Part shown: one piece after another, positions 1 to 12,500 of the stretch | Layout: every line of letters begins with the position of its first letter | Numbering within the stretch: position 1 is the stretch's first letter | DNA from: Leptospira alstonii serovar Sichuan str. 79601 | GTDB taxonomy: Bacteria; Spirochaetota; Leptospiria; Leptospirales; Leptospiraceae | NCBI RefSeq assembly: GCF_000347175.1 | Contig: NZ_ANIK01000062.1 | Location: 1-12,500, forward strand | Direction of reading: 5' to 3' | DNA length: 12,500 nt | The notes under the pieces: model-generated | Databases searched by the model: none | Told to the model about the DNA's origin: nothing | Seen by the model: the letters and a program-made list of their open reading frames with translations, nothing else | Position numbers and translations under genes: made by a program

Positions 1-160
1 GCTCTCTATGGATCGCTCATCTCAGCTTCGCTGAGAAACAACGCTTTCGCTTCGCGGCTTTTGTTTGTCTCGCTCTCTATGGATCGCTCATCTCAGCTTC
101 GCTGAGAAACAACGCTTTCGCTTCGCGGCTTTTGTTTGTCTCGCTCTCTATGGATCGCTC
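1..160. repeat. 71-bp tandem repeat array, 2.25 copies visible
   Basis: Two 71-bp units (1-71 and 72-142) are identical base for base, and a third begins at 143 and breaks off at 160 after 18 bases. The array may continue to the left of the window. Each unit starts with a box reading GCTCTCTATGGATCGCTC, followed by a perfect 7-bp stem with a TTC loop (TCTCAGC-TTC-GCTGAGA, 20-36 in the first unit). A second, looser fold pairs AAACAA (36-41) with TTGTTT (61-66). There are no variable spacers, so this is not CRISPR. Exact identity implies recent duplication and probably variable copy number. The box and hairpin style recur at 6424-6624. Confidence 0.9.
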
Positions 161-414
161 GACATACCCAATCTTTCAATCGCCAAATTCACGTTAAAAA
201 TAATTTAAAATGTCATCGATGGCGTTTCGAGATTCGATGGAAAGTTTTTGAGACGGTTTTTTCGGATAAGATTCCCACTCCAATATACAAAAAATTATTT
301 ACAATCCTTTGATGTTCTTGGACATTCCTACAGCTTGCAGCTTGAGTGAGTTTCAATTTTACAGGGAAATCCAGGCCGCAAAAGTTTCCCGCCCAATATC
401 AAAGGAGAAAATCA

Positions 415-1521
<1,107 letters not shown>

Positions 1522-1539
1522 ACCCAGCCTATTGAATTC

Positions 1540-1587
1540 AAAAAGATCGGCGTCGGTTTTCAATCGAATCCCGATGCCGATCTTTTT
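1540..1587 (+). terminator. strong intrinsic terminator, possibly bidirectional
   Basis: A 17-bp inverted repeat (1540-1556 with 1571-1587) pairs fully apart from one G-U wobble, around a 14-base loop. The stem reads AAAAAGATCGGCGTCGG on the left and ends in TCTTTTT on the right. It starts 18 bases after the TMEM43 stop. The A-run on the left and T-run on the right mean it could also stop transcription arriving from the right. Confidence 0.85.
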
Positions 1588-2046
<459 letters not shown>

Positions 2047-2307
2047 TTAAAGACTCGGCTCTGCGCGGCAAATCGTATTCCACTGCGCTTCGATGCAGAC
2101 GTATGTCTGTTTTTTTCCGCATCCTTCCGCTTCAAAAGCGCCGCCGCCGATATTTTTGACGGATACTTTATCTTCGGGACATTGTGTGGAATGTACAAAT
2201 CGGTCTCGCGCAACACCCGCCGAACACAGAAGAGTCGAACTCAAAATAAATCCTATCATCAGGATTTTTACAATTGTCGATTTGTACATTTTTCTAAACG
2301 AATTCAT
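2047..2307 (-). CDS. small cysteine-rich putative lipoprotein
   Basis: An 86-residue secreted protein. It has a basic N-terminus (R5, K6, K9, K14), a hydrophobic segment near 12-27 and a lipobox-like STLLC with Cys28, so it is probably a lipoprotein exported and lipid-anchored. The mature part is short, with four further cysteines (43, 63, 71, 80) and the motif EGCGKKQTYVC. Similar CGKK-TYVC motifs occur in small Leptospira secreted proteins of unknown function, as I recall. The cysteines could form two disulfides. The first ATG is preferred because AGGA lies 7 bases upstream; the ATG at codon 7 has a weaker site. A possible promoter is at 2353-2381. No function can be assigned. Confidence 0.6.
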   Translation of the reverse strand: MNSFRKMYKSTIVKILMIGFILSSTLLCSAGVARDRFVHSTQCPEDKVSVKNIGGGAFEAEGCGKKQTYVCIEAQWNTICRAEPSL

Positions 2308-2352
2308 TCGATTTTCCTATTATTGATTTTATTAGGATGGATTCCTAAGAAG

Positions 2353-2381
2353 AAATCAAAATCGGAACTTTATTTTGTCAA
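2353..2381 (-). promoter_or_regulatory. possible promoter of the small lipoprotein gene
   Basis: On the minus strand a perfect -35 box TTGACA (2376-2381) is followed after 17 bases by a poor -10 candidate (TGATTT, 2353-2358). It lies about 45 bases upstream of the lipoprotein start. A small inverted repeat (TTAGGA/TCCTAA) sits in the leader between them. Only the -35 is convincing. Confidence 0.3.
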
Positions 2382-2406
2382 AGAAAAATGACCCAAAAAG
2401 GAAACG

Positions 2407-2441
2407 TCATCCCTTCTTCGGAACGATAAAAGTAGGGATGA
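2407..2441 (-). terminator. weak candidate terminator after the DUF1761 gene
   Basis: An 8-bp inverted repeat (TCATCCCT 2407-2414 with AGGGATGA 2434-2441) lies about 20 bases past the DUF1761 stop. On the minus strand the T-rich stretch after the stem is broken by other bases, and the loop of 19 bases is long, so termination is uncertain. Confidence 0.3.
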
Positions 2442-2458
2442 AAAATTTTGAGTTCCGA

Positions 2459-2899
2459 TTATCTCCAATAGGAAAGAATCATCGCGACCGCCTGGAGAGC
2501 TACGAAGTAGTAACCCGCACCGATGCTAAAAAATTTCCAGGATCTACCTTCAAAGGCCACGTTATTGAGCTGCATAGGAAGATAGAATCCGAGCCAAGTA
2601 TAAAATCCCGAAAAGAATCCGTAGACGTATGCGGGACTGTCCTCTCCCGCGTGCCAGGAAGACGCTCTCCAAACGTTCGTCGTGTAAAACAGAACGTAAG
2701 CCGTTAGAAAAGAACCGATTACCATCATTCCCAGGGATTTCAGTACTTCCTTTTGCTCGGGTTTGAAGTCCGCGGGAATTCCCATTTCTTTCATCCAATG
2801 TTTTCCGAAGATGGGACCGTACCAAAGGGATCCTATGATAAAGTTTACAACGACTGCGACCAAAACAGCCAGGAAATTGATATGTAATTCCGGGTGCAT
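2459..2899 (-). CDS. DUF1761 family membrane protein
   Basis: A 146-residue integral membrane protein with four hydrophobic segments at about 5-27, 55-75, 92-113 and 122-143. The opening, with hydrophobic residues followed by GSLWYGPIFGKHWMKEMG and an acidic/lysine loop, is typical of the DUF1761 family, and the length fits. The function of the family is unknown. The ATG at 2899 was chosen because AAGGAG (2907-2912) precedes it at good spacing; the frame stays open a further 44 codons upstream, but that part is hydrophilic, lacks a ribosome site and covers the likely promoter. A 133-base gap containing a TTGACA box separates it from the FecR-like gene, so it may be transcribed independently. 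Confidence 0.75.
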   Translation of the reverse strand: MHPELHINFLAVLVAVVVNFIIGSLWYGPIFGKHWMKEMGIPADFKPEQKEVLKSLGMMVIGSFLTAYVLFYTTNVWRASSWHAGEDSPAYVYGFFSGFYTWLGFYLPMQLNNVAFEGRSWKFFSIGAGYYFVALQAVAMILSYWR

Positions 2900-2926
2900 A
2901 AAAAAACTCCTTATTTTTGAGAGTCT

Positions 2927-2956
2927 ATGTTTCGCGCAGATCCGAACGAGTGTCAA
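2927..2956 (-). promoter_or_regulatory. possible promoter of the DUF1761 gene
   Basis: A perfect -35 hexamer TTGACA (minus strand, 2951-2956) is followed after 18 bases by AAACAT (2927-2932), which matches the -10 consensus at three of six positions. Transcription would start about 20 bases before the AAGGAG ribosome site. Confidence 0.35.
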
Positions 2957-3032
2957 GTGGATTCTCGAAAGGGTTCCTACGAGATCGATGAGTTCGGAAA
3001 GAACGATCGTAGTTCGGAGGGAATGAAACACC

Positions 3033-3764
<732 letters not shown>

Positions 3765-3778
3765 TACAATCTCCTAAA

Positions 3779-5227
3779 TTAAAATTCCATTGTGGTCCTC
3801 AAAAGTATCTGTCTATCCAATGCGGAGTAGGAAACGATTCCCAGGTTTCCGGCGCCGTCCCATTGTCCTAGGTATTCCTTTTCGGTTCTTTCGTTTCCGA
3901 GCGGATCGATGTAGGCTTTTTGTCCGACTCCGTTCGTGTCGTAGTTCTTGTTTTCAATATAGCCGATCGCCATTCTAAATTGCGGATTGACGACCCACTC
4001 AAAAAATACGCTGATCCTTCGAAACGAACTTTTACTCGAATATCCGTAAGTTCCCGTTTCCGGCAGAACGTTGCGGATCTGCGTCGCGATACTTGCGTTC
4101 GAGGTCGGAACTCCGAATAATTCTTTTTGAATCGTTTCGGTAGCTCCGACCACGCCGTTGTTTCCGGTGCCCCGTTCGATTCTTCCCAGGAGATTGAAGT
4201 TGCCGAATCCGACGGAAAACCAGGCATACAACGCTTTTCCGAAACCGTCCTTGCCGAATACAATCGGAGTCGCAAAGGGTTGCAGTCGATCCCTGATTTC
4301 TCCGCTGTTTCGTTTTTTGAAAAAACCTCCGAGGCCCAGATTCCATTTTACGGAGCCGTTCCAGATGAAGTTGGTTTCGGAACCCGCCGTGTCGGATTGT
4401 AAACTTTTGGTCTGTCTCGATAGAGAGGTTGCGGGATTCAGATCGTTCGGAAGGCAGGTTGTTTTTCCTTCGAAACATTCGTTTCCTCCGGCGCCGAACG
4501 CGTTTTCCTTTCTGTAAAAAAGATGAAAACCGGCCTTTCCCTTTTCGCCTAACTCCGGTTCGACGGAAAGCCGGTAGGAAACGTCCATTCCCGCGGAGTT
4601 GGTGTTTTGCGTTTCTCTATAACCTTCACCGTTGCCGACCATGAGATGGGAACTTACGACGGACCATTTGCCTAGGGCGCTCAGTCCGACGTCCGCGGGT
4701 TGCGGCGCAAAGCCGAGGGATTCCAGAGGGCCACGGTCGATGTATCTCCATTTCCAGTAGTTGCTCCACTGAGTATAAGTATGAGGAAGTTCTTGAATTC
4801 CGAAACTTAGGGTGTAACTTCCCCAAGAAGTGTCCCAATTCTTTTTAACTCCGGCTCTGCGAACGTTTAGAACGTAAGGATTTTGTTTTGTTCCCGTGTC
4901 CGATCGTGTATCCGATGTTAGCTGGTTGTTTCGAATCAATTCTCCCCAGAGTTCCGCTTGGATTCCGGTTTGTTCGAACGTTTTAGAGATCATAAGGAGG
5001 GTCCAAGGAGTGGAGAAACCGGTCTTATCGTTCGGAGCCGCATTGGAAGTTCCGGAGGCGCCGTCCCGAATTCTCGCGCCGTAAGAGGGGGAAATTACGG
5101 CTTTCACGTCCAGACCGTAATAGGCGTCGGGCTCGTCTTTTTTTGCGGTCACAACCGATTCCGCGTACATCGTCCGAGCTAAAAATAGGAACACCAGCGA
5201 AATCGTGTAAATTCGAAATATTCTCAT
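3779..5227 (-). CDS. predicted outer-membrane beta-barrel protein, porin-like
   Basis: A 482-residue protein with a signal peptide (basic start, hydrophobic 8-17, likely cleavage after Ala22 in MYA-ES). The mature chain is rich in Tyr, Trp, Gly, Asn and alternating hydrophobic residues, as in amphipathic beta strands, and ends in QILLRTTMEF. A terminal Phe preceded by alternating residues is the usual barrel-assembly signal. A pair of cysteines (ECFEGKTTC) lies in a probable surface loop. I do not recognise a specific family; channel, receptor and adhesin roles are all possible. The ATG is preceded by AGGGGA. The gene heads a pair with the FecR-like gene 14 bases downstream and is set off from corA by a terminator and about 107 bases, so it should have its own promoter; a TTGACG box near 5267-5272 is the only candidate seen. 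Confidence 0.7.
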   Translation of the reverse strand: MRIFRIYTISLVFLFLARTMYAESVVTAKKDEPDAYYGLDVKAVISPSYGARIRDGASGTSNAAPNDKTGFSTPWTLLMISKTFEQTGIQAELWGELIRNNQLTSDTRSDTGTKQNPYVLNVRRAGVKKNWDTSWGSYTLSFGIQELPHTYTQWSNYWKWRYIDRGPLESLGFAPQPADVGLSALGKWSVVSSHLMVGNGEGYRETQNTNSAGMDVSYRLSVEPELGEKGKAGFHLFYRKENAFGAGGNECFEGKTTCLPNDLNPATSLSRQTKSLQSDTAGSETNFIWNGSVKWNLGLGGFFKKRNSGEIRDRLQPFATPIVFGKDGFGKALYAWFSVGFGNFNLLGRIERGTGNNGVVGATETIQKELFGVPTSNASIATQIRNVLPETGTYGYSSKSSFRRISVFFEWVVNPQFRMAIGYIENKNYDTNGVGQKAYIDPLGNERTEKEYLGQWDGAGNLGIVSYSALDRQILLRTTMEF

Positions 5228-5308
5228 GTTTCCCCTGAACGGTTACTAAGAAGGAAAAAAATAATTTCGTCAATTTTTTCTACGATTTCAAGAATATTCT
5301 TTTTTCTT

Positions 5309-5334
5309 AAAAAACGGAATCCTTTATAAGGATT
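5309..5334 (-). terminator. intrinsic terminator of corA
   Basis: On the minus strand, immediately after the corA stop, a 7-bp stem with a 3-base loop (AATCCTT-ATA-AAGGATT, 5318-5334) is followed by CCG and a run of six T (5309-5314). The stem is AT-rich but the layout is classical. A separate 12-bp palindrome AAGAATATTCTT lies at 5290-5301, between here and the barrel-protein gene. Confidence 0.6.
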
Positions 5335-6354
<1,020 letters not shown>

Positions 6355-6375
6355 AGAGAGAGTCTCCGTCGGTTT

Positions 6376-6403
6376 AAATTATTTCATCAAGAATGTCTGG
6401 CAA
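6376..6403 (-). promoter_or_regulatory. possible corA promoter
   Basis: On the minus strand TTGCCA (6398-6403) and TAATTT (6376-6381) are spaced by 16 bases. Transcription would begin about 15 bases before the TTG start, leaving just room for the GGAG ribosome site. Both hexamers are imperfect. Confidence 0.3.
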
Positions 6404-6423
6404 GGAATTTATCCGACCGGTAA

Positions 6424-6464
6424 ACGCTCCGCTGTTCGTTGACTAACTCACTCCCTATGGGTCG
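6424..6464. repeat. 41-bp direct repeat, copy 1
   Basis: Identical over 41 bases to 6577-6617. It begins ACGCTCCGCTGTTCG and ends CTCCCTATGGGTCG, continuing into CTCGG. The CTATGGGTCGCTCG end closely matches CTATGGATCGCTCG at the end of the array at 1-160. Confidence 0.85.
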
Positions 6465-6576
6465 CTCGGATTTCCCAACTTCGTTGGGAGCCATTGATAA
6501 CGCTCTGCTATCAATCGGCTAATTCGATTCTTACGGAATACTCTGTTTCTCATGCTTCGCATGAGAGTCACTCACG
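6465..6576. repeat. hairpin cluster between the two 41-bp repeats
   Basis: Three perfect hairpins lie in this segment: TCCCAAC-TTC-GTTGGGA (6473-6489), ATTGATA with TATCAAT around a 9-base loop (6493-6515), and TCTCATGC-TTC-GCATGAGA (6548-6566). The first and third share the TTC loop and a TCYCA start with the hairpin at 20-36, while their inner stem bases differ in a paired way. No T-runs follow, so they are not intrinsic terminators. No coding frame of note is present. Confidence 0.8.
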
Positions 6577-6624
6577 ACGCTCCGCTGTTCGTTGACTAAC
6601 TCACTCCCTATGGGTCGTGAGTTA
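6577..6624. repeat. 41-bp direct repeat copy 2, with a hairpin over the tetR stop
   Basis: The second copy of the 41-bp repeat (6577-6617) ends directly beside the TetR gene. Bases 6597-6604 (TAACTCAC) pair with 6617-6624 (GTGAGTTA), and inside them CCC pairs with GGG around TAT, forming a 28-base stem-loop whose right arm contains the tetR stop codon. A longer-range pair, ACTCACGAC 6570-6578 with GTCGTGAGT 6614-6622, is an alternative fold. Copy 1 lacks this outer pairing. Confidence 0.75.
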
Positions 6625-7173
6625 TGTATTTTTCAAGGTGTGAACGAGGTAGTTGCGAAAGTCGTCGAGGGAAAATTCTTTTTTGTTCGTGAGATAGTTG
6701 ATCATATAACCGATCGTAGTGGAAGCGAGGTTCTTGATTTCGAATTCCGTGTAATTCGGTTTAACGGCGCGAATCGTTTTTTTCGAAGTTTCAAAAAAGA
6801 TCATATTGACGAGATGAATATTTCTTCGTTTTAATCGATGAATCTTGGGCTGGAGCATCAGATTCCAATAAAGTCTGAGATAGTCTTCGTTTTCCTTAAC
6901 AAGGCTGATGATACTTTCGGAAACGTTTACGATCAGATCTTCTCGGCTCGGATTTGTAACCACTTCGTCCGTCAGATAACGTTTTAGAATTTTATCATGC
7001 GATTCAATGATTCCCTCAAGGATCGCCTCTTTCGAATCGAAATAACGATAGGCGAGCCCGAGGGAGATGCCCGCCTTCGAAGCGACCTGTCTCATCGTAG
7101 TTCCGTGGTAACCCTGTTCGGAGAAAAGTTTCAGGGAAGTTTTTAAGATTAGATCCCGAGTATCTTTCGCCAT
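6622..7173 (-). CDS. TetR/AcrR-family transcriptional regulator
   Basis: A 183-residue DNA-binding regulator. The N-terminal helix (residues 5-20, ILKTSLKLFSEQGY) and the helix-turn-helix at about 25-46 (TTMRQVASKAGISLGLAYRYF, followed by DSKEAIL) are textbook TetR. The C-terminal two thirds would form the ligand and dimer domain, with no recognisable subfamily. Its ATG lies 2 bases after the stop of the aldolase-like gene and has no clear ribosome site, so translational coupling is likely. It probably regulates its own operon or the divergent lepB region, which is inference. At 183 residues it is slightly short for the family, and its stop codon lies inside a repeat hairpin, so the natural C-terminus may have been trimmed. 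Confidence 0.88.
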   Translation of the reverse strand: MAKDTRDLILKTSLKLFSEQGYHGTTMRQVASKAGISLGLAYRYFDSKEAILEGIIESHDKILKRYLTDEVVTNPSREDLIVNVSESIISLVKENEDYLRLYWNLMLQPKIHRLKRRNIHLVNMIFFETSKKTIRAVKPNYTEFEIKNLASTTIGYMINYLTNKKEFSLDDFRNYLVHTLKNT

Positions 7174-7175
7174 TC

Positions 7176-8063
<888 letters not shown>

Positions 8064-8065
8064 CT

Positions 8066-9061
<996 letters not shown>

Positions 9062-9066
9062 TCGCT

Positions 9067-9309
9067 ATGTCGGAGAAGAACTTAGAACCTTCCGATAAGA
9101 ATTCCAAATCGGATGAAAAAGAATTTTCACCTTGGGAGTTCGCGGGTTTAGGAATCGAATTCGGTGTGATCGTAGTCGGTTCCGTTTATCTTGGAAACTA
9201 TCTGGACACTAAATTTCATTCCTCTCCGTTCGGACTTTTGGCGGCTTGTCTTCTCGGTTTTTCCTACGGCATCTATTACATCATTTACAGAACCACGTTG
9301 AAGAAGTAG
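9067..9309 (+). CDS. atpZ: AtpZ/AtpI-type ATP synthase accessory membrane protein
   Basis: An 80-residue protein with a charged N-terminus of about 20 residues and two membrane segments (about 26-46 and 54-75). The pattern GLGIEFG-x9-GNYLDTKF-x3-PFGLL-x6-FSYGIYY fits the AtpZ / F0F1-ATPase subunit family (PF09527). These proteins are encoded at the head of atp operons and are thought to help c-ring assembly or Mg2+ supply. The ATG at 9067 was chosen because it starts right after the lepB stop; a TTG at 9031 would overlap lepB and add 12 unlikely residues. The ribosome site is weak, so coupling to lepB translation is likely. Position ahead of the Fo genes supports the call. Confidence 0.75.
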   Translation: MSEKNLEPSDKNSKSDEKEFSPWEFAGLGIEFGVIVVGSVYLGNYLDTKFHSSPFGLLAACLLGFSYGIYYIIYRTTLKK

Positions 9310-9359
9310 TCCGTTTAAAATTCGCGTTGCAGTAGGACGAGATTTTATTTTGATAGAAT

Positions 9360-9953
9360 GTGAACCCAGTCGCTATCTTGAATCTAAAACATAAATTCTC
9401 AATGCCGACCGCTTTAGCGGTTTTGCTTCTGATTTTTTCGGGAAACTGTTCTTATTCTGAAAGATTGGGAGAAACCTTGCGGAATTATTTTCTTGTTAAA
9501 GCCGCCCTTCAATTCAATGAGCACATCTCCAATAATGAATGGTCCGAGGCGGCAACTGTTGCTCGTTTATATTCGCTCACGATCCCGATTCTTGGAATTG
9601 GGAATACTCAATTGACCGGGTTTAAAGGTGGGAACGCCTATTCTTCTGCAAGAGAGTTTTTTGCGGCGGATCTCATTGCGTATACGGGAATCACGAAAGA
9701 TTTCGGGTTGTTGTTTTTGGGAAATCAACTGATCCCGGATAACGTCACGGATCCTAGGTTGCCTTTCAACCTTGCCTGTCTCTACGCAATCCAAGGAGAT
9801 AAGGAAGAAACGCTCCGCTATGCAGCGATCACGCTTCGACTAGGAAAACCTTCCCGAGATTTCTTCAATGATCCAGATTTTGACAGATTTAAAAAGGACT
9901 CGGATTTTATCAGAATCGTCAAAGGACGATCCGTTCCGCATTCTTCTCGCTGA
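9360..9953 (+). CDS. TPR-like lipoprotein inside the atp locus
   Basis: A 197-residue predicted lipoprotein. Basic residues (K10, H11, K12), a hydrophobic stretch (15-27) and FSGNC with Cys30 make a relaxed spirochaete lipobox. Residues about 135-190 (FNLACLYAIQGDKEETLRYAAITLRLG, then FFNDPDFDRFKKDSDFIRI) are a TPR-type helical hairpin with the usual closing segment. Earlier helices may be degenerate repeats. The GTG at 9360 is chosen because the ATG at codon 15 would leave a signal peptide with no positive charge; neither has a clear ribosome site. It lies 50 bases after the AtpZ-like gene and before the AtpI-like gene, so it is probably co-transcribed with ATP synthase genes. I know of no TPR lipoprotein subunit of bacterial ATP synthase; the link is positional only. 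Confidence 0.7.
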   Translation: MNPVAILNLKHKFSMPTALAVLLLIFSGNCSYSERLGETLRNYFLVKAALQFNEHISNNEWSEAATVARLYSLTIPILGIGNTQLTGFKGGNAYSSAREFFAADLIAYTGITKDFGLLFLGNQLIPDNVTDPRLPFNLACLYAIQGDKEETLRYAAITLRLGKPSRDFFNDPDFDRFKKDSDFIRIVKGRSVPHSSR

Positions 9954-9956
9954 AAA

Positions 9957-10008
9957 TGTGGGAACTCAAACAATCCCCGGCTATTTGCAAAATGTAGGAT
10001 CTCCCACG
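9957..10008. repeat. two degenerate copies of a 16-bp palindrome family
   Basis: TGTGGGAACTCAAACA (9957-9972) and TGTAGGATCTCCCACG (9993-10008) lie 36 bases apart. Against an idealised TGTGGGAACTCCCACA they match at 14 and 13 of 16 positions. They resemble the perfect palindrome at 1909-1924 (same layout with C/G at the fourth and thirteenth positions). They sit directly after the lipoprotein stop codon, in a gene-free stretch of 179 bases. GTGGGA and TCCCAC could also pair with each other, but only over 6 bp. Confidence 0.45.
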
Positions 10009-10132
10009 GAAATCTCGCCGATCTACAGTTCACTTCTTGTCTGAAACTGATTCCATTATAAAATTTGAATCGTCTTCTGCGCTCTTTACTTCTTCTTTGA
10101 ACGGAAGTCCGTATCCAAGGAAACATCATCGA

Positions 10133-10462
<330 letters not shown>

Positions 10463-10559
10463 GTCTTCCGGAATCTCGTAAAAATAAAAAGAAACCCGGA
10501 GTATCCGCCAATTCTGTGCAGTGGTTCGTAATTCGATACGATCCGATTTTTTGATTCGA

Positions 10560-11674
<1,115 letters not shown>

Positions 11675-11705
11675 TTGTAGAATATTGCAGTTAAACAGTA
11701 AACAC

Positions 11706-11711
11706 AGGAGG
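11706..11711 (+). promoter_or_regulatory. AGGAGG ribosome binding site of atpE
   Basis: A full consensus AGGAGG stands 2 bases before one in-frame ATG (11714) and 11 bases before another (11723). Two bases is too close for normal initiation, so the second ATG is preferred. The strength of the site fits the high c-subunit stoichiometry in Fo. Confidence 0.8.
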
Positions 11712-11714
11712 CAA

Positions 11715-12025
<311 letters not shown>

Positions 12026-12028
12026 AAC

Positions 12029-12500
12029 TTGGTACTCTTAGCTGCTAAGGGATTAAGCCTCCTAGATGTGAACCCGGGTCTGGTCGTCTGGACTCTGGTT
12101 ACCTTTCTGGTCGTAGTCTTAGTTCTGAAAAAGTTTGCCTGGGATGTGATTCTGAAGGCGCTCGACGAAAGGGCCGAAACCGTACAGAACGACATCAAAA
12201 AGGCCTCAGAACTCCGTTCGGAAGCGGAAGCTCTCCTAAAGGATTACGAAGCTAGGTTGAACTCTGCGAAGGACGAAGCCAACGCGATGATCGCGGAAGC
12301 GAAATCCGATGCTCTGAAACTGAAAGACAAACTTTTGGAAGAAACAAACCAAGAAGTGAAGTCTCAGAGGGATCAGGCAGTGAAAGAGATCGAACTCGCT
12401 AAAGGAAAGGCGCTGGAACAATTGAAGACTCAGTTCGTCGAAATGACGATCACCGTCGCAAGCAAGGTTCTGGAAAAACAACTAAAAGCGGAAGACTACA
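12029..12500 (+). CDS. atpF: ATP synthase Fo subunit b, 3' end cut by the window
   Basis: The peripheral-stalk subunit linking Fo to F1. The first 157 codons are present and the frame is open at the window edge; full length is probably about 170. It starts with TTG at 12029-12031, just 3 bases after the atpE stop, with AAGGGA inside the end of atpE serving as ribosome site. One membrane segment (about 17-33, LVVWTLVTFLVVVLVL) is followed by KKFAWDVILKALDERAETV, a well conserved subunit b signature, and then a long charged coiled coil rich in Glu, Lys and Ala. The last visible part (TITVASKVLEKQLK) matches the family's C-terminal helix. F1 genes (delta, alpha, gamma, beta, epsilon) are expected to follow but cannot be seen. 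Confidence 0.93.
   Translation, partial: MVLLAAKGLSLLDVNPGLVVWTLVTFLVVVLVLKKFAWDVILKALDERAETVQNDIKKASELRSEAEALLKDYEARLNSAKDEANAMIAEAKSDALKLKDKLLEETNQEVKSQRDQAVKEIELAKGKALEQLKTQFVEMTITVASKVLEKQLKAEDY

Noticed and set aside
1..160. CRISPR array
   Set aside because: The units are contiguous and identical with no variable spacers; this is a simple tandem repeat.
4032..4478. 148-codon minus-strand frame
   Set aside because: It overlaps the barrel-protein gene in another frame and is Arg/Ser-rich, as a frame-shifted reading would be.
6465..6576. Intrinsic terminators for tetR
   Set aside because: The hairpins are perfect but are not followed by T-runs on the minus strand.
9958..10007. Hairpin terminator after the lipoprotein gene (GTGGGA with TCCCAC)
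   Set aside because: Only 6 bp of stem around a 38-base loop and no T-run. Two degenerate copies of a palindrome explain it better.
10037..10132. N-terminal extension of the AtpI-like protein
   Set aside because: Polar, unlike the family, and lacking a ribosome site; the ATG at 10133 with AAGGA upstream is better.

Overview
The window looks like chromosomal DNA of a spirochaete of the genus Leptospira, probably one of the pathogenic-clade species. The grounds are moderate GC content (low 40s % by eye), relaxed spirochaete-type lipoboxes, Leptospira-style small cysteine-rich secreted proteins, FecR-domain proteins and short hairpin-rich intergenic repeats. The genus assignment rests on recognising protein families; no database search was possible.

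Layout. (a) 1-160: the end of an array of identical 71-bp tandem repeats, each with a TTC-loop hairpin. (b) 415-1521 (+): a TMEM43-family membrane protein, closed by a strong terminator. (c) 1588-2046: apparently non-coding sequence with a perfect 16-bp palindrome. (d) 2047-7985 (-): a long run of minus-strand genes. In transcription order these are an HpcH/HpaI-aldolase-like protein, a TetR regulator whose start lies 2 bases after the aldolase stop, a 200-bp cluster of hairpin repeats, CorA, an outer-membrane beta-barrel protein followed 14 bases later by a FecR-domain protein with a C-terminal CxxCH motif, a DUF1761 membrane protein and a small cysteine-rich lipoprotein. (e) 8066-12500 (+): signal peptidase I (lepB), then the start of the F1Fo ATP synthase locus: an AtpZ-like protein, a TPR-like lipoprotein, an AtpI-like membrane protein, atpB (subunit a), atpE (subunit c) and atpF (subunit b, cut by the window edge).

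How the genes work together. The right third encodes the membrane (Fo) sector of ATP synthase and its assembly helpers. Ion-path residues in subunits a and c point to proton coupling. The TPR-like lipoprotein between atpZ and the atpI-like gene is the unexpected member. The barrel/FecR pair looks like a two-gene envelope operon, with the FecR-like protein probably periplasmic. The aldolase/TetR pair is probably translationally coupled.

Most of the window is ordinary. The most interesting structure is non-coding: two distant repeat clusters (1-160 and 6424-6624) share a CTATGGRTCGCTC box followed by short hairpins whose stems differ by compensating changes while the TTC loop stays constant. 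This suggests a structured, dispersed REP-like element.
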